Of a stretch of 64,000 bases of DNA, positions 38,501 through 48,300 are shown piece by piece; within the stretch, counting starts at the first letter, position 1; every line of letters starts with the position of its first letter. Source of the stretch: an uncultured Bacteroidota bacterium (GTDB taxonomy: Bacteria; Bacteroidota; Bacteroidia; Flavobacteriales; Flavobacteriaceae); contig CABYFY010000001.1 of the NCBI GenBank assembly GCA_902518355.1, positions 124,001 through 188,000 of the forward strand, written 5' to 3'. A model generated the notes under the pieces. The model saw nothing but the letters and a program-made list of their open reading frames with translations. It had not been told where the DNA came from and made no database searches. The translations under genes and the position numbers were made by a program.

Positions 38501-38813
38501 CCGTTATTTTTTTAAGTATTAGTATTATTGACCAATACATGAATGAAATGGCAAGTGCACTGGCAAATCCACTCATTAAATTCATTATAAATCCTATGTT
38601 TTCCTTTTCGAATGCAAAAATTGAAAAAATAGCTCCTAACATTTGATATAAGGGAGCTCCTGGGGGATGTCCCACTTGAAGTTTTGCTGAGGTGGTTATG
38701 TATTCGCCGGTATCCCAAAAACCAACTGTTGGCTCAGCGGTCAAATAATAAACGATAAAAGAAATCAGAAAACAAATCCATCCGATGATCAAATTAAGTT
38801 TTCTATCGTTCAT
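35589..38813 (-). CDS. DUF2723 membrane glycosyltransferase (protein O-mannosyltransferase-like)
   Basis: 1074 residues. The N-terminal part has about eleven to twelve helices; its first loop carries TVGFWDTGEYITTSAKLQVG and HPPGAPLYQ, matching the acidic catalytic loop of GT-C enzymes. The middle contains a large soluble part (about 330-530), more helices (about 560-650) and a long soluble C-terminal half with AILFTIGDNDTFPLWYAQE and helical-repeat-like segments after about 960. DUF2723 proteins are related to TMEM260 and are thought to transfer sugar from a lipid donor to exported proteins; the exact reaction here is inferred. A TACATTTG -7-like box lies at 38828-38835. No operon partner downstream within 185 bp. 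Confidence 0.85.
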   Translation of the reverse strand: MNDRKLNLIIGWICFLISFIVYYLTAEPTVGFWDTGEYITTSAKLQVGHPPGAPLYQMLGAIFSIFAFEKENIGFIMNLMSGFASALAISFMYWSIILILKKITDTSEASINKQILISGSALVGSLAFAFTDTFWFSAVETEVYAMATLIMAVIFYLGLRWEADMHNSRGDKWLLLICFVIGLSFGVHFMGLLVIPAIVMIYYFKNQKTILNSTKVNPIIGFFIANIIGLGILMGVFKLLLPNTLKFFSAIELLFVNNLGLPFNSGTLVAFVVIVYAFYFLINYTRKKVMVRANTITLCFLFIFIGFSSWLILPIRANADVVVNENDPSNARELLAYYNLEQYPKTYLFYGPLFSDQYSGLDKNKPYKDDNPKYEKDLISNKYVIVNDYKNAVQNFNSDHASILPRMWSSEHAKNYLNYSGYLDFKIKSKYISENELVEFIRNFKSKINNNEVDYEDFHNFLRQYGQFLDIEKPSILSNLYYLFDYQIGYMYWRYFMWNFSGRQDDIQGKMNMNGNWISGINFIDEWHLGVTQKNLPTDVLENKARNKYYMLPLLLGLLGLYFLYKTNKEYFWILLLFFVFTGLAIQVYTNVRPFEPRERDYSVVGSFYVFSIIIGLGTYYMSKFFRKIKVKGIMIIPIILCLLLVPLNLAINNWDDHDRSNRNTAYAMAVNYLESCDENAILFTIGDNDTFPLWYAQEIEGIRTDVRVVNTSLLSTDWYINQMKRKAYESDPIPSSLTSEKYRHGTRDYIIKEEISQDTVDVDVFLDFITQDEKDFKYGEILKRQGYEVAGLRSQDYNANFLPTENVRIPVNVENVLKNKIIGEKYTDLIEDEIFIKIKSQALYKNRLIMLDIIANNNWERPIYFTGGAFGDEDYLWMKDFLQLDGMCYKLVPIKTPIDQSNPYEMGMIDSEKMTSIVNKWNWGTDSEIDIYLDAESRKNSITYRSNLSRLVDQLIIENNFIDAERILDNCMQKLPIDKFGYYTLLEPFISSYYRLNKGEKARKIFDEIAVKYQENLFYYSTFSNSAKNRYAEEIYTDIERYRSLVDVLINFEEEEFLDTRMKEFNDYLDLFL

Positions 38814-38827
38814 ATTTAAATTTTTTT

Positions 38828-38835
38828 CAAATGTA
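38828..38835 (-). promoter_or_regulatory. Candidate -7 box (TACATTTG) of the DUF2723 gene
   Basis: Exact TAnnTTTG match on the minus strand, 14 bp before the ATG at 38813. It would give a very short leader. No -33 TTG at the usual distance. Confidence 0.4.
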
Positions 38836-38889
38836 TTAATAAATTACTCTTCTTAAGTTCAATTATTAAACATAATTAATGAAATTATA

Positions 38890-38918
38890 TTGCTGAAATA
38901 AAATTTATTTTAAATTTG
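38890..38918 (+). promoter_or_regulatory. Promoter of tRNA-Gln
   Basis: TTG (38890-38892), 18-bp spacer, TAAATTTG (38911-38918). Good Bacteroidota -33/-7 pair. Transcription would begin a few bases before the tRNA at 38928. Confidence 0.7.
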
Positions 38919-38927
38919 CAACCTCAA

Positions 38928-39000
38928 TGGCCTATGGTGTAACTGGCAACACGTCTGGTTTTGGTCCAGAAGAGTCTAGGTTCGATCCCTAGTAGGCCAA
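38928..39000 (+). tRNA. tRNA-Gln (anticodon UUG)
   Basis: 73 nt. Acceptor TGGCCTA pairs with TAGGCCA (38993-38999), discriminator A at 39000. Anticodon stem TCTGG/CCAGA with loop TTTTGGT, anticodon TTG. T arm CTAGG-TTCGATC-CCTAG. CCA not encoded. It reads CAA (and CAG by wobble). A tRNA upstream of rimP-nusA-infB recalls the enterobacterial arrangement. Confidence 0.97.
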
Positions 39001-39036
39001 CAAAGAGCAAATATTAGCTAATGAAATAAATTATTG

Positions 39037-39044
39037 TATATTTG
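39037..39044 (+). promoter_or_regulatory. -7 box (TATATTTG) of the rimP-nusA-infB operon
   Basis: Exact TAnnTTTG match between tRNA-Gln and rimP, with TTAG 19 bp upstream as a weak -33 box. Transcription from here would enter the terminator hairpin at 39070 after about 20 bases. Confidence 0.55.
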
Positions 39045-39069
39045 CACAACTGATTAATGAAAATATTAT

Positions 39070-39095
39070 GAGGGGACTAAAAGTCCCCTCTTTTT
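39070..39095 (+). terminator. Intrinsic terminator in the rimP leader (candidate attenuator)
   Basis: Nine-base-pair perfect stem GAGGGGACT/AGTCCCCTC, three-base loop AAA, then TTTTT (39091-39095). It lies between the -7 box at 39037 and the rimP ATG at 39104. All operon transcripts must pass it, so it either ends tRNA-Gln read-through or limits rimP-nusA-infB expression. Confidence 0.85.
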
Positions 39096-39103
39096 ATAGT
39101 AGA

Positions 39104-39565
39104 ATGTTAAAAGAAAAAATAGACTTATTATTATCTGATTGTTTTGATCAAAGACCTGATCTCTTTTTAATAGATTTTTCGATTTCTGAAAATAATGAGA
39201 TTAGTGTTTCCATTGATGGGGATAATGGAGTAAAAGTTGAAGATTGTATGTTTATCAGCAGAGAAATTGAAGGTAATTTAGACAGGGATGAAATTGATTT
39301 TTCACTAAAGGTGGCATCTTGTGGTGCAACATCCCCTCTAATTAAAGCCCGTCAATACTCTAAGCATTATGGCAGAACCCTTTCAATCAAGACATCTGAT
39401 GACCAGTACGAAGGTAAGTTAACAAGTGCTAATGAAAAGTTTATAAATATTGTTTGGAAAGTAAGAGAGCCTAAACCAATAGGAAAAGGGAAAATCACAG
39501 TGGAAAAATCAATTGATATTGATTATAATCAAATTAAAGAAGCAAAAGTAAAAGTAAAATTTTAA
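39104..39565 (+). CDS. rimP: Ribosome maturation factor RimP
   Basis: 153 residues from the ATG at 39104 (MLKEKIDLLLSDCF). An earlier in-frame ATG at 39068 lies across the terminator hairpin and would add 12 residues not seen in the family, so I reject it. EISVSIDGDNGVKVEDCMFIS is the conserved core and the C-terminal SH3-like domain follows. RimP helps assemble the 30S subunit. It is followed 3 bp later by nusA. Confidence 0.93.
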   Translation: MLKEKIDLLLSDCFDQRPDLFLIDFSISENNEISVSIDGDNGVKVEDCMFISREIEGNLDRDEIDFSLKVASCGATSPLIKARQYSKHYGRTLSIKTSDDQYEGKLTSANEKFINIVWKVREPKPIGKGKITVEKSIDIDYNQIKEAKVKVKF

Positions 39566-39568
39566 AAT

Positions 39569-40801
39569 ATGGATAATCTAACGCTAATTGAATCATTTTC
39601 GGAATTTAAAGACGATAAGTTAATTGACAGAGTTACACTTATGGCTATTTTAGAGGAAGTATTCAGATCTGCACTTAGAAGAAAGTATGGTGATGATGAA
39701 AATTTTGATATTATTATCAACCCAGACAAAGGAGATTTAGAGATATGGAGAAACAGAATTGTTGTTGAAGATGATAATGTTGAAGATGATAATCTCGAAA
39801 TCGGACTAACCGAAGCAAGAAAAATTGAGCCTGATTTTGAGGTTGGAGAAGATGTTTCAGAGGAGGTAAAATTAATTGATCTAGGAAGAAGGTCAATCTT
39901 AGCTTTACGTCAAAATCTAACTGCTAAGATTCATGAACACGATAATACTAATGTTTACAAAAAGTTTAAGGAACTTGAAGGCGAAATATATACTGCTGAA
40001 GTTCATCACATTAGACACAAGGCAATCATTTTACTAGACGACGAAGGAAATGAAATAGTGATGCCAAAAGACAGACAAATTCCTTCAGATTTTTTTAGAA
40101 AGGGAGACAATATAAGAGGTGTTATTGAAAGCGTTGAGCTTATCGGGACCAAGCCGTCTATTATTTTATCAAGAACCTCTCCGGTTTTCTTAGAAAAATT
40201 ATTTGAACAAGAAATTCCGGAAGTCTTCGATGGTTTAATAACTATAAAAAAGGTGGTAAGAATTCCAGGTGAAAAAGCTAAGGTTGCAGTAGATTCATAT
40301 GATGACAGAATTGATCCTGTTGGAGCATGTGTAGGAATGAAAGGATCTAGGATACATGGTATTGTCAGGGAGTTGGGTAATGAGAACATAGATGTTATAA
40401 ATTATACAAACAATCTTCAATTATTTATCACAAGGGCATTAAATCCTGCTAGAATAAATTCAATGAAAATTGATGAAGATAACAAAAGAGTTGAGGTAAT
40501 TCTAAATCCTGAAGAAGTTAGTAAAGCAATTGGTAGGGGTGGTCATAATATTAGATTAGCTGGTCAACTAACCGGCTACGAGATTGACGTATTCAGAGAG
40601 GGTGTTGAAGAGGATGTTGAATTGACAGAATTTTCGGATGAAATAGACTCATGGATTATAGAAGAATTAGCCAAAGCAGGTCTTGATACTGCAAAAAGTG
40701 TTTTGGAACAAGATGCTGAAGACTTAGTAAAAAGGACTGATTTAGAAGAGGAAACAATTAATGATGTATTAAAGATTCTAAAAGAAGAATTTGAAGATTA
40801 A
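39569..40801 (+). CDS. nusA: Transcription termination/antitermination factor NusA
   Basis: 410 residues. N-terminal RNA-polymerase-binding domain (about 1-130), S1 domain (about 135-200, [19 protein letters not shown]), two KH domains ([20 protein letters not shown] and [20 protein letters not shown]), and a short C-terminal helix-hairpin tail. NusA strengthens pausing and intrinsic termination. It is the second gene behind the leader terminator at 39070, which allows feedback on its own operon. Confidence 0.97.
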   Translation: MDNLTLIESFSEFKDDKLIDRVTLMAILEEVFRSALRRKYGDDENFDIIINPDKGDLEIWRNRIVVEDDNVEDDNLEIGLTEARKIEPDFEVGEDVSEEVKLIDLGRRSILALRQNLTAKIHEHDNTNVYKKFKELEGEIYTAEVHHIRHKAIILLDDEGNEIVMPKDRQIPSDFFRKGDNIRGVIESVELIGTKPSIILSRTSPVFLEKLFEQEIPEVFDGLITIKKVVRIPGEKAKVAVDSYDDRIDPVGACVGMKGSRIHGIVRELGNENIDVINYTNNLQLFITRALNPARINSMKIDEDNKRVEVILNPEEVSKAIGRGGHNIRLAGQLTGYEIDVFREGVEEDVELTEFSDEIDSWIIEELAKAGLDTAKSVLEQDAEDLVKRTDLEEETINDVLKILKEEFED

Positions 40802-40818
40802 AAATAACTAAAAGTTAT

Positions 40819-43377
40819 ATGGCGGACACAATCAGGTTAAATAAAGTTCTAAGGGAATTAAATATTTCCATTGATAGAGTAGCAGATTTTTTAGAGTCAA
40901 ATGGTCATACTATTGAAAAGAGACCAACAACTAAAATTTCTAAAGATCTTTATAGCCTTTTATGTGATGAATTTCAAATTGACGCTGATAAAAAAATTGC
41001 TTCAAAGGAAGTCGTTGAAGCAAAAAATAAAGAAAAAGAAGAGATCAGGGAAAAACAAGAACGTCAGCAAGAAGATTCAATAAAACCTCAGTCAGAAATT
41101 ATTAAGGCTTCTTCAAAAGTAGTTCAGTTTAAAAAATTAGGTAAAATTGATCTTGAGCCAAAAAAAGAAGTCAAAAAAGCTGAAACTCCAGAGGAAAAAA
41201 GTAGTATTGCAAAAGAAAAAGAAACTCAAAAATCTACACCTGAAAATGTTGAAAACGTAAAAAAGGATAATTACAAAAAATTATCTGGTCTTAAGTCAAC
41301 TGGTGAAACAATTGATTTAAATCAATTTAAAAAAACAGAATCATCTGAATCTACTCCTAAACCCAAGAAAAGAAGAAGGAGAATTGTTTCCAAGCAGGAT
41401 GATTCAAATCAAAATAATACAAGTTTTAAAGCTAAGCAAAAAGAAAGATTTAAAAGACCAACCAAAGAAGAACCAAGTGAAGAAGAAGTACAGCAGCAGA
41501 TTAAAGAGACACTTGAAAAATTACAAGGAAAATCATCAAAGGGAAAAGCTGCAAAATACAGAAGAGATAAAAGAGATCAGCATAAGCAAAAATCAGAAGA
41601 AGAATTAGCTGCTCTTGAAGAGGAGAGTAAAATATTAAAAGTAACCGAATTTGTTACCGCTAGTGAAATTGCTACAATGATGGATGTTTCCCCAACAGAA
41701 ATCATATCAGCTTGTATGACTTTGGGAATGATGGTAACATTAAACCAAAGACTAGATGCTGAGACACTCTCGATTGTGGCAGAAGAGTTTGGATATAAAG
41801 TTGAATTTGTTACTGCTGAAATTGAAGAGGAAAATATTGAAGTTGAGGATTCACCTGAAGATCTTGAACACAGGCCACCTGTAGTGACTGTTATGGGTCA
41901 TGTTGATCATGGAAAAACCTCATTGCTTGATTACATAAGAAAAGAAAATGTTATCGCTGGTGAGTCAGGAGGAATAACGCAGCATATCGGTGCATACGGG
42001 GTAGAACTACAAGATGGTCAAAAAATAACTTTTTTGGACACACCTGGTCACGAAGCATTTACTGCTATGAGAGCGAGAGGTGCACAGGTCACTGATTTAG
42101 CCATAATTGTTGTTGCAGCAGATGATGATATTATGCCACAAACTAAAGAAGCTATTTCTCATGCCCAAGCTGCATCTGTTCCGATTGTTTTTGCTATTAA
42201 TAAAATTGATAAACCAAATTCAAATCCTGATAAAATTAAAGAAGGTCTTTCAAACATGAATTTATTGGTTGAGGATTGGGGAGGAAAAATTCAATCACAT
42301 GATATTTCTGCCCTCAAGGGTGACGGAGTTAACGAATTACTGGAAAAAGTTCTTCTTGAAGCTGAGTTGTTAGAGCTAAAGGCTAATCCAAATAAAGATG
42401 CAAGTGGAACTGTTGTTGAAGCATTTCTAGATAAGGGAAGAGGTTATGTTTCTACAATTTTGGTTCAGACAGGAACTTTAAAAATTGGTGATTTTGTACT
42501 CGCAGGTAAAAATAGCGGTAAAGTAAAGGCAATGCATGATGAACGAGGAAATGAAGTTAAAGAAGCAGGTCCATCAACACCAATTTCAATACTTGGATTA
42601 GATGGTGCACCTCAAGCAGGTGATAAATTTTCTGTTTTTTCTGATGAGAGAGAAGCCAAACAAATCGCCAACAAAAGAACACAATTACAACGTGAGCAAA
42701 CTGTCAGAACACAAAAACATATTACTCTTGATGAAATCGGAAGAAGAATTGCTCTTCGCGAATTCAAAGAGTTAAATATTATTCTCAAGGGTGATGTAGA
42801 CGGATCTGTTGAAGCTCTAACGGATTCACTTCAAAAATTATCAACTGAAGAGATACAAGTCAACATAATTCATAAGGCTGTTGGAGCTATTACCGAAAGT
42901 GATGTTTTATTGGCGTCCGCTTCAGATGCAATTGTTGTTGGATTTAATGTTCGTCCAATGGGTAATGCTAGACAAATTGCTGACAAAGAACAAATTGATA
43001 TTAGAACCTATTCGATTATATATGATGCAATAAATGATGTTAAGGATGCGATGGAAGGTATGCTATCCCCAGACTTTAAAGAGGAAATAACGGGTCTATG
43101 TGAAATTAGAGAGACTTTTAAAATATCTAAAATCGGAACCATTGCAGGTTGTATGGTAACAAAAGGAAAAATTGTTAGAAATTCTGAAATTAGATTAATT
43201 AGGGAGGGTGTTGTGATTTTTACTGGTTCTTTGTCATCACTAAAGAGATTTAAAGATGATGCTAAAGAAGTTACAAAAGGATATGATTGTGGATTACAGG
43301 TAAAAAATTATAATGACATCAAAGTAGGTGATGAGATTGAAGGATTTATTAATGTTGCGATAAAGAAAAAAATCTAA
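40819..43377 (+). CDS. infB: Translation initiation factor IF-2
   Basis: 852 residues. A Lys/Glu/Gln/Ser-rich disordered N-terminal part (about 1-260), an IF2-N helical domain (about 275-340), then the GTPase with G1 [14 protein letters not shown] (about 357-370), G3 [10 protein letters not shown] and G4 AINKIDKP, followed by the C-terminal barrels that bind fMet-tRNA. It brings initiator tRNA to the 30S subunit. Last gene of rimP-nusA-infB, its stop overlapping a convergent gene by 4 bp. Confidence 0.97.
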   Translation: MADTIRLNKVLRELNISIDRVADFLESNGHTIEKRPTTKISKDLYSLLCDEFQIDADKKIASKEVVEAKNKEKEEIREKQERQQEDSIKPQSEIIKASSKVVQFKKLGKIDLEPKKEVKKAETPEEKSSIAKEKETQKSTPENVENVKKDNYKKLSGLKSTGETIDLNQFKKTESSESTPKPKKRRRRIVSKQDDSNQNNTSFKAKQKERFKRPTKEEPSEEEVQQQIKETLEKLQGKSSKGKAAKYRRDKRDQHKQKSEEELAALEEESKILKVTEFVTASEIATMMDVSPTEIISACMTLGMMVTLNQRLDAETLSIVAEEFGYKVEFVTAEIEEENIEVEDSPEDLEHRPPVVTVMGHVDHGKTSLLDYIRKENVIAGESGGITQHIGAYGVELQDGQKITFLDTPGHEAFTAMRARGAQVTDLAIIVVAADDDIMPQTKEAISHAQAASVPIVFAINKIDKPNSNPDKIKEGLSNMNLLVEDWGGKIQSHDISALKGDGVNELLEKVLLEAELLELKANPNKDASGTVVEAFLDKGRGYVSTILVQTGTLKIGDFVLAGKNSGKVKAMHDERGNEVKEAGPSTPISILGLDGAPQAGDKFSVFSDEREAKQIANKRTQLQREQTVRTQKHITLDEIGRRIALREFKELNIILKGDVDGSVEALTDSLQKLSTEEIQVNIIHKAVGAITESDVLLASASDAIVVGFNVRPMGNARQIADKEQIDIRTYSIIYDAINDVKDAMEGMLSPDFKEEITGLCEIRETFKISKIGTIAGCMVTKGKIVRNSEIRLIREGVVIFTGSLSSLKRFKDDAKEVTKGYDCGLQVKNYNDIKVGDEIEGFINVAIKKKI

Positions 43378-43787
43378 TCTGACTCAGAATTTTCCTTGTC
43401 TTCTGACTCATCCATGTCATCAATTATTTCAGTAAGCTCTGGACGAAATATAAAAGCACTTCTAAATTTTTTTCTAATTTCTATAAGTTTTTTATCGGCC
43501 TCAAGTTGATTGTAAAAATTACCAACCCATATTTTATAATTAGGAGTTTCGTATATAATGCTCGCAGACGTATCATTAAAAATCTCGAGATATTCTTTCA
43601 TTACTAATTCAGCATTTTCTCGATCTCCGTTAAAAATCTGTATTCTAAGGTTCTGAACTTTACCATTTAGTTCTTTTTTTAATTTAATGACACTATCAAG
43701 TTCACTACTTTGATTAATCGTTACTTTACCGTTTTGACTAAGAATCGGAAAGCATGAAAATAGTAAACAAATAAATAAGATTCTCAT
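43374..43787 (-). CDS. Secreted SPOR-like domain protein
   Basis: 137 residues from ATG 43787 ([18 protein letters not shown], a clear signal peptide). A longer reading from 43826 adds a basic 13-residue tail before it and is less likely. The domain [20 protein letters not shown]...[21 protein letters not shown] has the two-repeat pattern of SPOR peptidoglycan-binding domains. The tail is acidic. It may bind cell wall in the periplasm. Divergent from actA and convergent with infB. Confidence 0.78.
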   Translation of the reverse strand: MRILFICLLFSCFPILSQNGKVTINQSSELDSVIKLKKELNGKVQNLRIQIFNGDRENAELVMKEYLEIFNDTSASIIYETPNYKIWVGNFYNQLEADKKLIEIRKKFRSAFIFRPELTEIIDDMDESEDKENSESD

Positions 43788-43923
43788 TTCAATTTTTTTA
43801 AAAAATTTGATTTGATTTAGCTTCAAATGAAAGAAATCAATTTTTTTTATTTAGAATCGATATAAATTAGTATTTTACCGATAATATTAGCAAATTTATG
43901 AATAAAAAAAACATTTAAGATGT

Positions 43924-43931
43924 TATTTTTG
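43924..43931 (+). promoter_or_regulatory. Candidate -7 box (TATTTTTG) of the act-cox operon
   Basis: Exact TAnnTTTG match 27 bp before the actA ATG at 43959, in the only long non-coding gap before the eight-gene respiratory operon. No clear -33 box. Confidence 0.45.
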
Positions 43932-43958
43932 TGCTTGATTTTAACAGGCGATTTTTGA

Positions 43959-45290
43959 ATGGATTCAAAAAACAATAGAAGAGGATTTTCAGTACTTAAG
44001 TTTAACCAACTAACCTTCCAAAAAACGACAACGTATCGTTCAATTTTTTTCGCCCTATTTTTAATTTTCAGTTTATCAATTTTTGCGCAGGATGGTGACC
44101 CTGTTGCAGGAAAAGCCCTTTTCAATACGAATTGTGCTTCTTGCCATAAGCTAGATCGAAAAATGACAGGGCCCGCCCTTCGATATGTTGAAAAGAGGTT
44201 AGCTGACGACGAAGGACTAGACAGAGAATGGCTTTACAAATGGATAAGAAATAGCTCTTCGTTAATCAAATCAGGCGACGCTTATGCTGTAAAGATCTAT
44301 GAAGAATACAATAAAGCTGCAATGACAGCTTACCCCCAACTTACCAATACAGATATCGATAATATCCTGGCATATACTGCTCAAGATAAAGTTGTCCCAA
44401 AGCCCGCAGCCGTAGTTGCTGCAGTAAACACTGGCCCCTCAAACGGACTAGGTTTAACTGACGAAATTATTCTAGGAGTATTTACGATACTGTTTTTATT
44501 ATTATCTCTAGGTCTAGTAGTAGTTACAAAAACCCTTAAAAATCTAGCTGAATTAAAAGGTGTAAAGATAAAAGAAAAGAAAAAAGGTAAGCCTATATGG
44601 AAAGCATATCTTGAAAACCAATTTTTAATGCTCTGTACAGCAATATTGTTCTTGCTTGTAAGTGCATACGGTTTTTACGGATGGACTATGCAAGTTGGTG
44701 TCAATCAAGGTTACATGCCTGTGCAACCTATCCATTATTCACACAAGATTCACTCAGGGGATAATAAAATAGATTGTAACTACTGTCATTCTTCTGCAAA
44801 AGTTAGTAAGCATTCAGGAATACCATCGCTAAATATTTGTATGAATTGTCATAAAAGTATTTACGAATACAATGGTGAAACAACCGAAGAATATACTAAA
44901 GAATTCTACGATGCAGAAATTCAAAAATTATATAAGGCCGTTGGATGGGATGATGAAGCGCAAGAATACACTGGTGTTACATATCCGGTAAAATGGGTTA
45001 GAATTCATAACCTTCCAGATTTTGCATATTTTAATCATTCACAGCACGTGTCTGTAGCAGGAATTGAATGTCAAACTTGTCACGGTCCGGTAGAAGAAAT
45101 GGAGATAATGTACCAGCACTCACCTCTTACAATGGGCTGGTGTATTAATTGTCATCGTGAAACTAATGTGAAAATCAAAGACAATGAATATTATGATAGA
45201 ATCCACGCAGAATTATCAAAAAAATACGGAGTCGAAGAATTAACTGCAGCTCAAATGGGAGGACTTGAATGTGGTAAGTGTCATTATTAA
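43959..45290 (+). CDS. actA: Alternative complex III multiheme cytochrome c subunit ActA
   Basis: 443 residues. After an N-terminal membrane/signal segment (about 30-44) comes a mono-heme cytochrome c domain (NTNCASCHKLDRKMTGPALR), a membrane helix (about 167-188), another helix (about 225-245), then a five-heme domain: CNYCH, CMNCH, CQTCH, CINCH and CGKCH, the last one at the very C-terminus. Six heme sites in all. It passes electrons from the ActB iron-sulfur clusters towards the oxidase. Opens actABCDEF-coxBA. Confidence 0.95.
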   Translation: MDSKNNRRGFSVLKFNQLTFQKTTTYRSIFFALFLIFSLSIFAQDGDPVAGKALFNTNCASCHKLDRKMTGPALRYVEKRLADDEGLDREWLYKWIRNSSSLIKSGDAYAVKIYEEYNKAAMTAYPQLTNTDIDNILAYTAQDKVVPKPAAVVAAVNTGPSNGLGLTDEIILGVFTILFLLLSLGLVVVTKTLKNLAELKGVKIKEKKKGKPIWKAYLENQFLMLCTAILFLLVSAYGFYGWTMQVGVNQGYMPVQPIHYSHKIHSGDNKIDCNYCHSSAKVSKHSGIPSLNICMNCHKSIYEYNGETTEEYTKEFYDAEIQKLYKAVGWDDEAQEYTGVTYPVKWVRIHNLPDFAYFNHSQHVSVAGIECQTCHGPVEEMEIMYQHSPLTMGWCINCHRETNVKIKDNEYYDRIHAELSKKYGVEELTAAQMGGLECGKCHY

Positions 45291-45307
45291 AACAGATAAA
45301 ATTAGAT

Positions 45308-48300
45308 ATGTCAAATAATAAAAAATATTGGAAAAATTTAGCAGAGCTTGATTCTGCAAATGACAATGTATTTGACAAATTGCAAAACAAAGAATTTGTT
45401 GAAGAAATCCCTGTCGATGAGTTTTTATCAAACAAGGATAATCTTTCTAATAGCTCCACAACTAGAAGGGACTTTTTAAAGTATATTGGATTTAGTACAG
45501 CAGCGGCTACTTTAGCTGCATGTGAAGGTCCCGTTGTAAAATCAATTCCTTATGTTGTCCAGCCAAAGGAAATTATTCCTGGTGTTGCTAATTACTATGC
45601 TACAACAATTGGAAACGGATATGATTTTGCAAACATATTGATTAAAAACAGAGAAGGAAGACCAATTAAAGTTGAAAAAAACTCTATGGCACCCGAGGAA
45701 CATGCTGCTAATGCAAGAGTTCATGCGTCAATTCTTGATTTATATGATAGTGCTAGACTTGCACAACCAACAAAAGATAATATGCCTATTTCATGGTTTG
45801 GGTTCGAGTATGAAACCAAAGCAGGTCTGGAAGAAATTTCCAAATCTAATAGAGATATAGTTTTACTGACCCAAACTTTTGCAAGTCCATCAATAAGAAA
45901 ATTAATTGACGATTTTAAAGCTAAATACAAAAATGTAAGACATGTTGTATATGATTCAATTTCTGAATCGAAAGCTCTTGATGCATATGAGTCAAAATAC
46001 GGATTAAGAGGATTAGCAAATTATGATTTTTCAAAGTCTAAAGTTATAGTCTCAGTAGGCGCTGATTTTCTTGGAGATTGGCAAGGTGGAGGATTTGATG
46101 TTTCATATGCAAAAGGTAGAATACCTAATAAGGGAAAAATGTCTAGACATATTCAGTTTGAATCAAATATGACTCTTTCAGGAGCAAACGCAGATATGCG
46201 TATCCCTTTAAAGTATGATGAGCAAAAGCTTGTGATATTAGAAATTTATAATTCGCTGTTTAGTAAAAAAATAAAAATAGATTCAAATCTATCAATCTCA
46301 GATAAATTAAGAAAAGCCATTGATAATACAATTGAAGAAATTAGATTAAATAAAAAGGGTTCTGTGGTTATTTCTGGAATTCAAGATGAAAATTATCAGA
46401 ATTTAATTCTTCTAATAAATGAAAAACTTTCGAGCAATTCTTTTAATCCTTCAAAAACAATCTTGACCAGAGACGGAAAAGATGAAGATGTGTTACAACT
46501 TATTTCAGATATGAATCAAGGAAAGGTTGGTGCACTCATAATGTGTGGTGTCAATCCTGCTTACACATTATCAAATTCCGAAGAGTTTATTAAATCATTG
46601 AAATCATTAGAAATGTCTATTTGTTTTTCAATGAAAAATGATGAAACAGCCAAACATTCAAAATATGTTGCTGCTTCAAATCATTATTTAGAATCTTGGT
46701 GTGATTATGAGTTAGTATCAAATGAATTTTCATTAGCTCAACCAGTTATTAAAACTCTTTTTGACACTAAACAATTTCAAGAAATATTGTTGGTCTGGAA
46801 TGAAAATAAAACTACTATTCATGATTACATTAAAAATTATTGGAACGATAATATATTAGGAACTGATTCCTGGAATAAAGCATTACATGATGGTGTTTTT
46901 GTTAAAAGAAGAAAAAATAAAATTTTATCAAAGTCAAAATCAAATAAAAATATATTTAAGCTGGAGGATGTCAATGCATCAAATAAATTTGAGTTGAATA
47001 TATATCCAAAAACAGGAATGGGCGATGGACAACATGCCAATAATCCTTGGCTACAAGAGTTTCCTGACCCCTTAACACGTGCAACTTGGGACAATTATCT
47101 TACCATTTCTGAGTATGATGCAAAAGAAATTGGACTTTATTTGGAACCTAGCACATTTTTTAATCAGTCAAGAAATGATGCAAATGGTGGACTAAACGGA
47201 AAATACGCAATTGTTAAGTTAGGGGATAAAGAATTAAAAGTACCTGCTTTAATCCAACCTGGTCAGGCAAGAGGTACTGTTGGATTGGCTTTTGGTTATG
47301 GTAGATCCCAAGGTGTTAAGTCAGAAATGATGACAGGTGTTAATGCTTATCAATTATATAAAAATTTTAATTCTTCTCAAACAGTAGAAATTTCTTCAAC
47401 GAATGAAATTCATGAGTTTGCATGTATCCAACTTCAAAATACACTTATGGGTAGAGGAGATATTATCAAGGAAACCAGTTTAGAAATTTTCAACACCAAA
47501 GACTCAAGTGTTTGGAATAGTGAAGCGGTTGTATCCCTTAATCATATTGAAACACCTGTTTCATCCCCAGATGTAGATTTATGGCAAGAATTTGACAGAT
47601 CAATTGGCCATCATTTTAATTTATCTATTGATCTTAATGCTTGTACGGGATGTGGTGCTTGTGTCATTGCTTGTCACACTGAAAATAATGTTCCAGTTGT
47701 TGGTAAAAGTGAAATTAGAAAGAGTAGGGACATGCATTGGTTAAGAATTGACAGATACTATTCCTCAGAAGATTCTTTTTATGAAGATGACATGAAAAAA
47801 GATAATATTAGTGGCCTTAGTAGTTCGCTAACATCTTTTGGTGAATTAGAAAATCCATCGGAGAATCCTCAGGTGGCTTTTCAGCCTATTATGTGTCAAC
47901 ATTGTAATCACGCACCTTGTGAAACAGTTTGCCCAGTTGCAGCTTCAAGTCACGGAAGACAAGGACAAAATCATATGGCCTACAATAGATGTGTTGGTAC
48001 CAGATATTGTGCTAACAACTGTCCATATAAGGTTAGAAGATTTAACTGGTTCCTTTACAACGGAAATGATGAATTTGATTATCATATGAATAATGATCTT
48101 GGAAGGATGGTAATTAACCCTGATGTAACCGTTAGGTCAAGAGGAGTAATGGAAAAATGTTCAATGTGTATACAAAGTACACAGGCCGTCATTTTAAAGG
48201 CAAAGCTAGAAGGAAGACCTGTTGCTGAGGGTGAATTTAATGACAAGGTAGCCTGTTCAGCAGCATGTACAACAGGTGCTATTAAATTTGGAGATATTAA

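Noticed and set aside
39068-39103. Longer rimP starting at 39068
   Set aside because: The added codons are simply the terminator hairpin and its T run read as protein; RimP normally begins near MLKEKI, at 39104.
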